The notes under the pieces are model-generated. The model saw only the letters and a program-made list of their open reading frames with translations, was not told where the DNA came from and ran no database searches. From an uncultured Eubacteriales bacterium (GTDB lineage Bacteria; Bacillota; Clostridia; Christensenellales; Aristaeellaceae): a DNA stretch of 10,641 bases. This document shows positions 1-7,446 of this stretch, in pieces (position 1 is the stretch's first letter; each line of letters begins with the position of its first letter). The DNA lies in the NCBI GenBank assembly GCA_902782795.1, contig CACZOT010000392.1:1-10641 (forward strand), written 5' to 3'. Made by a program: the position numbers and the translations under genes.

Positions 1-1366
1 GCCAGGCCCAGGAATAGAGCTGGCCCAGATCCTCATAGTTGCGGTTCGCGGCCACGAAGCGGTCCTCGCGCCTCCGGAAGCCCGCCCAGAGCTCCTTTAG
101 CCCGTAGCGGCGCTTGGCTTCCTCGATGGGCAGCAGCCGCTCGGCCTGATCGACCACCTGCCAGGTGTACTCGATCGCCCGGAAGAGCACGTACTTCGCC
201 GGGCAGCGGGGCACGCAAAACTCCTGGTCGTAGTAGAGGCGGCCTTCCCCGGTGCGGAACGCGTTGAAGGGGATCATGTCGATATAGCCTGTCTCCAGGA
301 TGGGGCCAAGCTCCTCAGGCTCCGCGCCCCATGCTTCGAGGGCCTCCTCGCGGCTGATCTTCCCCGGCTCGGAGGAGCGCAGCACGTCTCGCCAGAGGCC
401 GTCCAGTTCAGCCCATACCGCCTCCGGCCCCTTCCGAAAGGCCTCGGCGCAATAGCGCAGAAGGGTGGGCTCGCGCCGCAGGGGCATCTCGATCGCGCCG
501 GGCACGCGCCTCTGTTCGATCGCGCCCACGCCGCGCGCGCGCAGGGCTTCCAGGTTGGCGTAAAGCGCGTCCAGCGAGGGCTCGCCCTCCGGCCAGAGCG
601 CCTGCTTGCGGGCGGTGCCGTCGCTGTAGAGCACCGTCGCGAAGCCGTGCTCCGGCCCCCGGTCCGTGGAGAGGGCCGCGTACACCGCGCGCCGCGCAGG
701 CGCGCCGCGCAGGCGGCATTCGGCGAGGTAGTAGTCCGCGACGAAGGGCAGCGCGCCCTCGCGGATCACGTCCTCGTAGAGATCGTCCTCCGCGCCGACG
801 AGCGGGCTCCCGCAGGGGTCGTAAGGAAAAACGCGATCCCGGATTCCTCCGGCGGGGAGCATCCCCTCGCTGTAGACGGCCTGCACGAAGGGCACGTCCG
901 GCATGGGGAAATAGAGGTAGATCTCCGCAAAGCCCGCCCGCGCCAGGAGCTCCTTGACCTCCCAGCGGGCGAAGGGACGCGGCCCCTCCTCCGGTCGGGT
1001 GGCGAGGCTTTGGAAGGGCAGGCGCGAGACGTCGTCCACGGCTCCGCACAGATACTTGAGCGCGAAGCGGTTGCGCCAGCCCAGGAGGAGCACGCCGTCC
1101 TCCTTCAGAAGCGCTGCGCAGCGCCGGAGCGTCTCCTCCGCGCGCGCGGGCTCCTTCTCCAGGAGGCCCGCGGCCACCAGGCAGTCATACTCTCCCTCCA
1201 GGGCAAAGAGGTTTTCCGGCTCGTCCACGCGCTCGTAATGCCCTCGCAGCGCCCGGGCCATGGCGGCCGCTCCCTCGCCCACGGCCGCGGCGCGCGCCCC
1301 GCCGGGGAAGGGATACCAGTTCACCAGTGATTCCCGCAGCGCCGCCGTGCGCGCGTCTTCCCGCAT
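1..1366 (-). CDS. Methyltransferase-like / kinase-like fusion protein (3' end beyond window)
   Basis: 455 codons are open from the ATG at 1366 to the left edge, with no stop. The start is supported by AGGGGAG (1380-1374) 7 bases upstream. Residues about 11-155 match the class I SAM methyltransferase type common in clostridial glycan clusters: RESLVNWYPF (11-20), a glycine-rich segment VGEGAAAM (29-36), and LLLGWRNRFALKYLCG (93-108), which resembles the family's ENxxGLKYxxG signature. Residues about 205-400 resemble the C-terminal kinase-like part of such fusions: YIDMIPFN (361-368) looks like a catalytic loop DxxPxN and LYYDQEF (377-383) like the metal-binding Asp. By analogy with WbdD-type methyltransferase-kinases it may act on a glycan terminus in the cytoplasm; this is inference. 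The methyltransferase core looks short and lacks the usual acidic residues, so methylation activity is doubtful. It is the first gene of a leftward unit, divergent from the GT8 gene. Confidence 0.8.
   Translation of the reverse strand, partial: MREDARTAALRESLVNWYPFPGGARAAAVGEGAAAMARALRGHYERVDEPENLFALEGEYDCLVAAGLLEKEPARAEETLRRCAALLKEDGVLLLGWRNRFALKYLCGAVDDVSRLPFQSLATRPEEGPRPFARWEVKELLARAGFAEIYLYFPMPDVPFVQAVYSEGMLPAGGIRDRVFPYDPCGSPLVGAEDDLYEDVIREGALPFVADYYLAECRLRGAPARRAVYAALSTDRGPEHGFATVLYSDGTARKQALWPEGEPSLDALYANLEALRARGVGAIEQRRVPGAIEMPLRREPTLLRYCAEAFRKGPEAVWAELDGLWRDVLRSSEPGKISREEALEAWGAEPEELGPILETGYIDMIPFNAFRTGEGRLYYDQEFCVPRCPAKYVLFRAIEYTWQVVDQAERLLPIEEAKRRYGLKELWAGFRRREDRFVAANRNYEDLGQLYSWAW
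687..712. repeat. Two perfect tandem copies of a 13-base unit inside the methyltransferase/kinase-like gene
   Basis: The unit GCGCGCCGCGCAG occurs at 687-699 and again at 700-712, followed by a further GCG at 713-715. It encodes the short Arg/Ala-rich stretch around residues 219-227, between the methyltransferase-like and kinase-like parts. Thirteen is not a multiple of three, so gain or loss of a unit would shift the frame. The present two-copy state is in frame, since family-like sequence is read on both sides. Confidence 0.8.
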
Positions 1367-1390
1367 GCCGTTTCTCCCCTTTCCCCTGGT

Positions 1391-1419
1391 TTGCAAGTGT
1401 GGCGAAATTATGGTATCAT
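1391..1419 (+). promoter_or_regulatory. Sigma-A-type promoter for the GT8 gene
   Basis: TTGCAA (1391-1396) and TATCAT (1414-1419) are separated by exactly 17 bases. They match the consensus boxes at 4/6 and 5/6 positions. The predicted start near 1426 gives a leader of about 30 bases containing the AGGAGG site. It lies in a locally AT-richer patch within very GC-rich DNA, as expected for a real promoter. Confidence 0.75.
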
Positions 1420-1436
1420 GGTCGGGCACCATTCGA
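1407..1436 (-). promoter_or_regulatory. Possible promoter for the leftward methyltransferase/kinase-like gene
   Basis: On the minus strand CATAAT (1412-1407) matches TATAAT at 5 of 6 positions. A poor -35, TCGAAT (1436-1431), lies 18 bases upstream. Transcription would begin near 1400, giving a leader of about 34 bases before the ATG at 1366. The -35 is weak and no other candidate is visible in the 90-bp gap, so this is tentative. Confidence 0.3.
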
Positions 1437-1442
1437 CCCGAC
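1421..1442. promoter_or_regulatory. Inverted repeat at the predicted GT8 transcription start (possible operator or leader hairpin)
   Basis: GTCGGG (1421-1426) and CCCGAC (1437-1442) form a perfect 6-bp inverted repeat with a 10-base spacer. It begins just downstream of the -10 box and ends directly before the AGGAGG site. It could be a repressor site or a weak leader hairpin next to the ribosome binding site. No regulator is encoded nearby, and 6 bp can occur by chance. Confidence 0.35.
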
Positions 1443-1448
1443 AGGAGG
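1443..1448 (+). promoter_or_regulatory. Ribosome binding site of the GT8 gene
   Basis: A perfect AGGAGG lies 8 bases before the ATG at 1457. It fixes that start over the TTG at 1391, which lies inside the -35 box and upstream of the predicted transcript start. Confidence 0.9.
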
Positions 1449-1456
1449 CCCCTCTC

Positions 1457-2695
1457 ATGCGCACCGTACCCATCGTCATGGCCTTTGACCGCGGCTACGT
1501 CCGGCCCGCGTGCGTCGCCATTTTTTCCATTCTGGAGACCGCCCGGCCCGAGGACGAGTACCGCTTCTATCTCCTCGCCTCCGAGGAGGATTTCGGCATG
1601 GACTCGGGCTTTTTCGAGCTGCTCGCGGGGCGCTTTTCCAACTTTTCCTGGGAATACCGGCGCATGGATCCCTCGGTCTTCGCGGGGGTGCGGCACCCCA
1701 TGCGCTACGTCAGCGTCTCCAGCTATTACCGCATGCTGATCCCCCGGCTCTTCCCGGAGCTGGATCGCTGCCTCTACCTGGACGCGGACCTGATGGCCTG
1801 CAGCGACGTGGGAGAGCTCCTGGACCTGTGCGACATGCCCGCGTTCGGGAAATGCTGCTTCGCCGCCGCCAAGGACCTGGGCCTGCAGGCGGGAGACAAC
1901 CCCCTCTACGAGGAGCACCGCCTCTCCATCGGCTTTACGCCGGAGGAGCTGCGCGGGTACGTCAACGCGGGTGTGCTGGTGATGAACCTGCGCCGCATCC
2001 GCGAGGAGGGGCTCGAGGAGCGCTTTCTGGCCCTCGTGCCGAAGAATTACGCCTACGGAGACCAAGACATCCTCAACATCGTCTGCAAAGGGCGCATCCT
2101 CCGCTTGCCCATCCGCTGCAACCTGGTGGCGAGCAACATCGGCAACCGGGAGCGCGTGGTCGGCGCCTGCGAGGGGCGCGACCGCGAGGACGCCCTCCTA
2201 GGCCGGCCGGTCCTCTGCCATTTCGCCTGGCAGGAGAAGCCCTGGCAGTTCGTGGAGACCCTCTGGGAGCAGCGCTGGTTGGCGTGCGCCCGGCGCATGC
2301 CGGCCACGCCGGAGCTGGCCGCCTGGGTCGCCCAATGCGGGGAGAGGCAGGGCGCGCCCTGGCGCGACCGCGCGGGAGACCTGCGCGCCGCCGGGGAGGT
2401 CGTCCTCTACGGCTACACGTTCTACGCCCGCAGGCTCTGCGGCGATCTTCTGGATACGGGCGTCGGCTCCATCCGCTGCTTCTGCGACCGCTCGCCCGCG
2501 AAGCAGGGCCAATCCTTCCGCGGCGTTCCCTGCCGCGGCCCGGAGGAGCTGGACGCTCTCGGGCCGGGGGCCCTGATCGTCATCTGCTCGCAGACCGCCT
2601 GGCCGGAGATCCGCGCCGAGCTGAACGCTCGCGGCTTTGGCGACGAACGCCTGGCCCGTTATCGATTCCGCGATTTCGCCGTCATCAGCGTTTGA
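1457..2695 (+). CDS. GT8-family glycosyltransferase with C-terminal Rossmann-like domain
   Basis: This 412-residue protein is predicted to transfer a hexose from a nucleotide-sugar donor onto a glycan acceptor at the cytoplasmic side of the membrane. The GT8 catalytic domain spans about residues 1-275. It has the N-terminal strand PIVMAFDRGY, the metal-binding DXD motif in LYLDADLM (D109, D111), VNAGVLVMNL (169-178), GDQDILN (201-207), and a C-terminal HxxxxxKPW (H255 to W263). Residues about 313-410 form a separate Rossmann-like module starting EVVLYGYTFYARRL, of the kind found in four other proteins here. No signal peptide or membrane segment is visible. The gene has its own promoter and terminator and is the only plus-strand gene in the window, so it is probably expressed independently of the flanking minus-strand units. 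Donor sugar and acceptor are unknown. Confidence 0.93.
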   Translation: MRTVPIVMAFDRGYVRPACVAIFSILETARPEDEYRFYLLASEEDFGMDSGFFELLAGRFSNFSWEYRRMDPSVFAGVRHPMRYVSVSSYYRMLIPRLFPELDRCLYLDADLMACSDVGELLDLCDMPAFGKCCFAAAKDLGLQAGDNPLYEEHRLSIGFTPEELRGYVNAGVLVMNLRRIREEGLEERFLALVPKNYAYGDQDILNIVCKGRILRLPIRCNLVASNIGNRERVVGACEGRDREDALLGRPVLCHFAWQEKPWQFVETLWEQRWLACARRMPATPELAAWVAQCGERQGAPWRDRAGDLRAAGEVVLYGYTFYARRLCGDLLDTGVGSIRCFCDRSPAKQGQSFRGVPCRGPEELDALGPGALIVICSQTAWPEIRAELNARGFGDERLARYRFRDFAVISV

Positions 2696-2702
2696 TCCCC
2701 AC

Positions 2703-2735
2703 ACGCCCCCGCCTCCAGGCGGCGGGCGTTTTTTT
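2703..2735 (+). terminator. Intrinsic terminator of the GT8 gene
   Basis: ACGCCCCCGCC (2703-2713) pairs with 2718-2729 through a TCCA loop, giving an 11-bp GC-rich stem with one bulged C (2723). A run of seven T (2729-2735) follows. On the minus strand the hairpin is not followed by a T run, so it is not a typical terminator for the convergent HAD gene that ends at 2744. The remaining bases of this 48-bp convergent gap hold nothing else. Confidence 0.9.
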
Positions 2736-2743
2736 CTCCGCAG

Positions 2744-5269
2744 TCACTTCCTGCCCACCGGGGACTGGGACCAATCGTCGTAGAACTCCCGCATGACCCA
2801 GTGATAGCCGTCGGCGGCGTACATCTCCTCCGGCAGAGCGGGGCGGATCACCTCGCCGGGCACGTAGAACAGATCGATAAACCGGGCCGTGAAGCGAACC
2901 GCCTCCCGCAGGACGGCGGAGACGTCCCCCCGGTCCTCCCCGCTGCGCGCCTCCTCGGCGAGCCTGGGCTCCCCATCGGGGAGCATGCGGTCCATCGAGG
3001 GCTCCGGAGCGGTCATGAAGTGCTCCGCCTCGAGGTAATTGCGAAGGAGGAAATCATTCTCCCCGCACAGATAATAGCATGCGGGGCAGCTCATGCCGTT
3101 GTCCTCGTACCAGGGCCGCGCGAAGTAGTACCCCCGCATGTCCAGGGGCATGAAACGCTCCAGCGCGCCCTGCGTCGAGCCCTGGGCCACGAAATCCACC
3201 ACGGCGCAGCGCGCCCCGGGCGTAAGGCCCAGCCGCTTCCCATAGCGGACGTAGCCCCGCCGCGTCTCCTCCTGGACAGCCCGGATCGCGTCCATATGCC
3301 GCTCGATGTACGCCTCCGGCTCCTCGTCGGCTCTCCAGGGCTCGATCGCCTCCGGCGGCAGGGCGAGGTAGCGCGCCAGGATCTGATCCGGCGAAAAGCC
3401 GTTGACCAGGCCGTCCCGGTCGAAATGGAAGCCCCTGGCGAGCTCGCACGCCACGCCCAGCAGCGCCGCGCGGCGGTTCGCGTAGAAATACGTCTCCCCG
3501 GGCAGCTGCATTTCCGGGAAGCGCCTGCGCAGGAGCGCATAGCCCAGCATGGGAAGGTAGCCGTCCCGCGCCAGGAAGAGCACGCGTTCCACACCGGAGG
3601 CGCGCATCTCCCGCGCCAGCCACGTCAGATATCCCGCCACCATCGGCGCCAGCGCGCCGCACGCGAACCGCCGGAGGCGCGCCCGCGGCTCCGTATGGGC
3701 GATGGCGCTTGGCTGGAATGGATCTGCGAAGGCTTCGGCCACGCTCATCCCCACCATGCAGCGCTCCATCAGGCTTTCCGCCGCGCGCACGGCGCCTTCC
3801 CAGCCGGCGTCCAGGGCCGCTCGAAGCGCGGAGGGGACCCAGAAGGCCTCGCACCCCGCCGCCAGCGCGGGAGCGATGTCCGCGTCCGGGTCGTCGCCGA
3901 TGTGCAGGACGCGCGCGTCTCCCAAATAGGCGCGCACCTCCTCGAACAGCCCGGCCGCCTTTCTTCGGCCACGGTCGCAGGAGACGAACAACCGCTCGAA
4001 GCCGTGCACGCCCTTTTCCTCCAGGAGGCCGCGCAGGAGCGGCTCGGGCAGGTACATATCGCTGGTCAGCACGACCCGCTTTCCCATCGCCAGAGCCTTT
4101 TCCAGGAGCTCCACGACGGCCCCGCGCGGCTCGATCACCGCGCGTTCCGTCTCAATCTCCCGCTGCCGGAGGGCGCGCAGGGTCTCCTCGGGCCAGCCTG
4201 TGCGCTCTCCCAGGCGGCGGTAGACGCCGTCCAGATCCGCCATGGGCCTCTCGCGCTCGGAGAGAACGCGCTGCTCGGCAAAGCCCGGCGCGGCGGCGCC
4301 GCAGCGCGCGGCGCTCTCTTCCACGAGGCGGAACACGTCCGTCGGAGCGAGGGGCAGGCGCTGGAGCAGAGTATCGAACACGTCGAAGGAGACGGCGTCG
4401 CAGGCTTGCAAAGCGGCCTCCAGCCGCTCCCTCCTGTTCTCCTCCTCCGCCGCGGCGGGGGCGGGGCGTTTGGGAAAAGCGGCGTCCAGGAAGGGCATGA
4501 GGCGGTACGTCTGGATGCCGTAGCAGCGCGGCAGGATGCATTCGTTGACCACCCCCATACCGATGTAGAGGATGGGCTCGTCCGGGTACCGTTCGCGCAG
4601 CGCGCGGAAGGAGAGATCCTCCCCGCAGCGGCGAAGGAGATGTCCTTCCATCTCTTCGCGGCTGGAAAAGAGGCCCGTCTTCCAGAGAAGAGCCGTCTGC
4701 TCCTCCTCCGGGCAGGATTTTCGCAGGCTGAAAACCACCGGCCTGCCCTGGGCGAGGCGCTCCCGCACCAGGGGAAGGAGCGTACTGCGCGGAGCGGGCT
4801 CGCTGCGGAAGAGCTCCCGTGCGAGGAAGGTATCCATCAACTCCAGCGCGAGCACCGGGTACGGCGCGGCGATCCTTTGCCAGCCCGCCGCGCTCTGCGG
4901 GCCGCAGGCGTCCAGCTCGTCGTGCAGGGCGATCTGGTCCAGGCCGTACATATCGTACAGGGCGATCCCCTTCTCCCGGCACAGGGGAGCGAGCTTTTCA
5001 TACGCCGCCTCGGCGTACTTCACCCGCTCCGTGAGGACGATCAGGTCCACGTCCAAGCCGGGCAGCTCCTCCGCCGGGAACACGCACTTGCCCGCGAAGG
5101 TCTCTCCGGCGTCCTCATCTGTCATCACGCCGAGGAAGCGATACTGGGCGTCATATGCCTCCAGGATGGCGCGCGCGTACTCGCGGCTGCCGTGCAGAAG
5201 GACGCGCCTGCCCCGGAATGTGGAAAAGCTCTCCGAAAAGCGGCGGACCACATACTCCGTTTCCGTCAC
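2744..5269 (-). CDS. Multidomain HAD hydrolase (COG5610-like): Rossmann, degenerate HAD, HAD and C-terminal domain
   Basis: 841 residues. Residues about 20-115 are a Rossmann-like module (RRVLLHGSREYARAIL). Residues about 135-262 look like a degenerate HAD domain (see findings). Residues about 290-480 are an apparently intact HAD phosphatase-type domain: motif I SFDVFDT (D296, D299), motif II LTSDMYLP (S403), motif III Lys near K437, motif IV VLHIGDD (D459, D460). Residues about 535-840 are the C-terminal region usual in this family, with VLFLARDGYLP (563-573) and VDFVAQGSTQ (691-700). Such proteins are common in clostridial glycan loci; a phosphate-ester hydrolysis or transfer role on glycan intermediates is inference. 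It starts with GTG, overlapping the DUF1919 stop by 4 bases (GTGA), with AAGGAGG 8 bases upstream. It is the last gene of the operon and convergent with the GT8 gene. Confidence 0.9.
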   Translation of the reverse strand: MTETEYVVRRFSESFSTFRGRRVLLHGSREYARAILEAYDAQYRFLGVMTDEDAGETFAGKCVFPAEELPGLDVDLIVLTERVKYAEAAYEKLAPLCREKGIALYDMYGLDQIALHDELDACGPQSAAGWQRIAAPYPVLALELMDTFLARELFRSEPAPRSTLLPLVRERLAQGRPVVFSLRKSCPEEEQTALLWKTGLFSSREEMEGHLLRRCGEDLSFRALRERYPDEPILYIGMGVVNECILPRCYGIQTYRLMPFLDAAFPKRPAPAAAEEENRRERLEAALQACDAVSFDVFDTLLQRLPLAPTDVFRLVEESAARCGAAAPGFAEQRVLSERERPMADLDGVYRRLGERTGWPEETLRALRQREIETERAVIEPRGAVVELLEKALAMGKRVVLTSDMYLPEPLLRGLLEEKGVHGFERLFVSCDRGRRKAAGLFEEVRAYLGDARVLHIGDDPDADIAPALAAGCEAFWVPSALRAALDAGWEGAVRAAESLMERCMVGMSVAEAFADPFQPSAIAHTEPRARLRRFACGALAPMVAGYLTWLAREMRASGVERVLFLARDGYLPMLGYALLRRRFPEMQLPGETYFYANRRAALLGVACELARGFHFDRDGLVNGFSPDQILARYLALPPEAIEPWRADEEPEAYIERHMDAIRAVQEETRRGYVRYGKRLGLTPGARCAVVDFVAQGSTQGALERFMPLDMRGYYFARPWYEDNGMSCPACYYLCGENDFLLRNYLEAEHFMTAPEPSMDRMLPDGEPRLAEEARSGEDRGDVSAVLREAVRFTARFIDLFYVPGEVIRPALPEEMYAADGYHWVMREFYDDWSQSPVGRK

Positions 5270-6210
5270 GCGCCCGGCCTCCTTCCCTTCCCGGCGCCGC
5301 GCGCGACGGGCTCTTCGCCCAGCAGCAGGCGCATAAGCGAAAAGGGGAAGCCCAGGTTATTGCTGTCGACGCTGCCCAGCACCGCCTCGTAGAAATACCT
5401 GCTTTGGCCCGTTATGGGGATCTGAATGGAGCATGGGAAGGCGGGCTCAAAGGGCACGAAACAGACCTTGCGCGGGTACTGCTCCAGGGCGGCGAAGGCG
5501 GCCTCCATCTCGCGGGATTCCGTGTAGAACTCCACAAACAGGCTTTCCCAGGCCATGCGCCCGCGCCGGTCCATCCACTGGGCGATGGCCTCGTCCGCGC
5601 TTTTGACGTGGTTGCAGTACAGGTCCACGTCGTCCAGGCGCAGCACCGGGAAGACCCTCTCCTCTTTTTCCCGCCCCGTCTTCCAGCGGCTGAACACGGG
5701 CACAGCCTCGCGGCAATAGTGCTCCAGATCGGCGAGGACGCGCAGGTATTCCTCCTCCAACAGATACAGGTTCTTGAAGGGAGAGCGGTTCATTATCCCC
5801 AGGGTGTTGCTGGCCATACCGCCCCAGCAGTGGTTGGAGATGATGGTCAGGCCGCTCTCCTTGAGGCGGAAATACTCCCGGAAGGAGAAATACGGCTGTT
5901 CGACGGCGCGGTGCGGAAAGATCTGCTCCCGCCGCACGCCGGGAATGGTCAGAGCCCGGGCGATGATCTGCTTTTCGCCCTTGAGGGAGATGACCATGAT
6001 GTAATCGTACTCCAGGCCGGGGATCTCATCCGGCCGGACCACCGGGTACCCGTCCAGGGTGTCGTAGGGCGGGACGGTCGTGCCCGTGATCGCGACGATC
6101 TCGATTTCCCCGACGGCGCAAAAATAGCGGAGCTTGTCCAGGAGGCGGTTGTAGATCGTCCCCCAGCCCCAGAGGATCAGCCGGGCGGGGCGCTGCAAAG
6201 GTTCGGACAT
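5266..6210 (-). CDS. DUF1919 glycan-locus protein with N-terminal Rossmann-like domain
   Basis: 314 residues. Residues about 8-100 form a Rossmann-like module starting RLILWGWGTIYNRLL. Residues about 120-295 carry DUF1919 landmarks: TIISNHCWGG (122-131), RSPFKNLYL (142-150), and NHVKSADEAIAQWMDRRGR (200-218). DUF1919 proteins are found in exopolysaccharide clusters and have been suggested to be transferases, but I know of no established reaction. No signal peptide or membrane segment is visible, which suggests a cytoplasmic protein. The ATG at 6210 has AGGAGG 5 bases upstream and begins 9 bases after the stop of the preceding GT2 gene. Its stop overlaps the GTG of the HAD gene. The last ten residues are Gly/Arg/Lys-rich and coincide with the next gene's ribosome binding site, so they may be constrained by it. 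Confidence 0.88.
   Translation of the reverse strand: MSEPLQRPARLILWGWGTIYNRLLDKLRYFCAVGEIEIVAITGTTVPPYDTLDGYPVVRPDEIPGLEYDYIMVISLKGEKQIIARALTIPGVRREQIFPHRAVEQPYFSFREYFRLKESGLTIISNHCWGGMASNTLGIMNRSPFKNLYLLEEEYLRVLADLEHYCREAVPVFSRWKTGREKEERVFPVLRLDDVDLYCNHVKSADEAIAQWMDRRGRMAWESLFVEFYTESREMEAAFAALEQYPRKVCFVPFEPAFPCSIQIPITGQSRYFYEAVLGSVDSNNLGFPFSLMRLLLGEEPVARGAGKGRRPGA
5278..5284 (-). promoter_or_regulatory. Ribosome binding site deciding the GTG start of the HAD gene
   Basis: AAGGAGG on the minus strand lies 8 bases before the GTG at 5269-5267. It sits within the last codons of the DUF1919 gene and supports a non-ATG start coupled to the upstream stop. Confidence 0.85.
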
Positions 6211-6219
6211 AGGCTCCTC

Positions 6220-7446
6220 CTAATCGAGAAATTGCGCGGTGCGCCAGCCCTGCGCCTCCAGCCCGGGGGCGACCTGTGCGCAGACGGGCCGCGTCATGGA
6301 AAGGATCAGAAGCGTGCTCTCGCGGTCTCCGTCCAGTTCCGCAAGGGGGACGACGCGGTGGCCGAAGAGCGTCTCCGGGTTGCCCTCCCGCTTCGTGACC
6401 ACGAAGCCCTCCACCGCGAAGCCCGTTTCGGCCAGCGCGCGCCAGGCCCGCTCCGCCACCACGCCCGCGCCGTAGATCCACAAATGCCGGTACTGGCGCA
6501 ATATCTCCTCCAGGCCCTGGCGCAGGGGGCGGTAATAGCCCTGCACCCGGCGGCAGGCGGCGTAGAAGTGGAACAGATCCATCTCCTCCGGGCGGAACCA
6601 GGAGGCGATGTCCTCGCGGCCGGACATCTTCCCGTAAAAGTTCGAGAAGCGCTCGTGCATGTGCATCAGGCACATGTTCGCCGCCCAATCCTCGATGCCC
6701 TTTTCGCGCAGGAAGCGGTCCATCAAGACGAAATTCATGAAATAGCCGTGGAAATTGCGGGGCGACGGCGGCCGGGTCATCACGGAATCGGGCCGGTAGC
6801 GGCGCAGGAAATAGGCCCGGCGCAGATAGCGCGCGCGCTTCGCCACGAGGATGGCCTCGAAGGAGAAGAGCTCGTCCTCGTGCTCCACGCCCTCAGGGAA
6901 GCGCACGTTCTCGCGCAGCAAGAGGTCCGTGCGCAGGAGCTGGCGCTGCACGTAGCAGAGCCACTCGTTCTGCCGCCAGAACAGCTCAAAGAGCTCCTGG
7001 CCGGAAACGACCGTGTCCGGATAGACCCCCTTGCGCGTCTCGATGTAGCTCGCGCCGTCCTTGCGCAGGTCCTCGCTCTCGTACACCGCGCGCGAATCGA
7101 AATAGACGACGTCGAGCCTCTCCGCGTCGGCCGCGGCGCAGAGCTCCTCCAGCGTCTCGGGGAGGATCTCGTCGTCGGAATCCAGGAAATAGGCGTATTC
7201 CCCGCGGGCGATCTCCAGGCCGCGGTTGCGGGCGTAGCCCTGGCGGCGGTTCTCCGGCAGGTGCAACACGTGCACGCGCGCGTCCCGCCGGGCGTATTCG
7301 TCCAGGATGCGGCCGCTCCCGTCGGGGGAACAGTCGTCCACGCAGATCACTTCGATATCGCGCAGGGTCTGCCCGAGGACGCTGTCCAGACAGGCGGGCA
7401 GATACGCCTCAACGTTGTATACCGGGATGATGACCGAGACTTTCAT
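6220..7446 (-). CDS. GT2-family glycosyltransferase with C-terminal Rossmann-like domain
   Basis: 408 residues. The N-terminal GT-A fold of family 2 is clear: VSVIIPVYNVEAYLPACL (3-20), VDDCSPDGS (37-44 region), NRGLEIARGEYAYFLDSDD (74-92, metal-binding DSD at 89-91), and the acceptor-side acidic motif EHEDE (188-192). It should transfer a sugar from a nucleotide-sugar donor to a lipid-linked glycan on the cytoplasmic face; the specificity is unknown. Residues about 320-406 are a Rossmann-like module beginning HLWIYGAGVVAERAW. The start at 7446 is chosen because GGAGG lies 7 bases upstream, the ATG overlaps the preceding stop as ATGA, and the conserved strand begins at residue 3. The frame is open further upstream to 8163, but that would overlap the preceding gene by 720 bases and adds only low-complexity sequence. 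Confidence 0.93.
   Translation of the reverse strand: MKVSVIIPVYNVEAYLPACLDSVLGQTLRDIEVICVDDCSPDGSGRILDEYARRDARVHVLHLPENRRQGYARNRGLEIARGEYAYFLDSDDEILPETLEELCAAADAERLDVVYFDSRAVYESEDLRKDGASYIETRKGVYPDTVVSGQELFELFWRQNEWLCYVQRQLLRTDLLLRENVRFPEGVEHEDELFSFEAILVAKRARYLRRAYFLRRYRPDSVMTRPPSPRNFHGYFMNFVLMDRFLREKGIEDWAANMCLMHMHERFSNFYGKMSGREDIASWFRPEEMDLFHFYAACRRVQGYYRPLRQGLEEILRQYRHLWIYGAGVVAERAWRALAETGFAVEGFVVTKREGNPETLFGHRVVPLAELDGDRESTLLILSMTRPVCAQVAPGLEAQGWRTAQFLD

Larger units (their letters stand above)
1367..1456. other. Divergent intergenic region between the methyltransferase/kinase-like and GT8 genes
   Basis: These 90 bases separate two divergently read starts and are the main regulatory gap in the window. 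They hold the GT8 promoter, a weaker opposite-facing candidate whose boxes are interleaved with it, the 6-bp inverted repeat, and both ribosome binding sites. Because the two promoters would overlap, they could compete or share one regulator. Confidence 0.6.

Noticed and set aside
408..1049. Minus-strand frame of 213 codons within the methyltransferase/kinase-like gene
   Set aside because: It is out of frame with the clear domain-bearing reading that spans the whole of 2-1366, and its product is Arg/Pro/Gly-rich without motifs.
2801..5392. Plus-strand open frame of 863 codons antisense to the HAD gene
   Set aside because: It has no recognisable domain, is rich in His/Arg/Ala/Gly as expected from reversed high-GC codons, and lies opposite a gene with clear HAD motifs.
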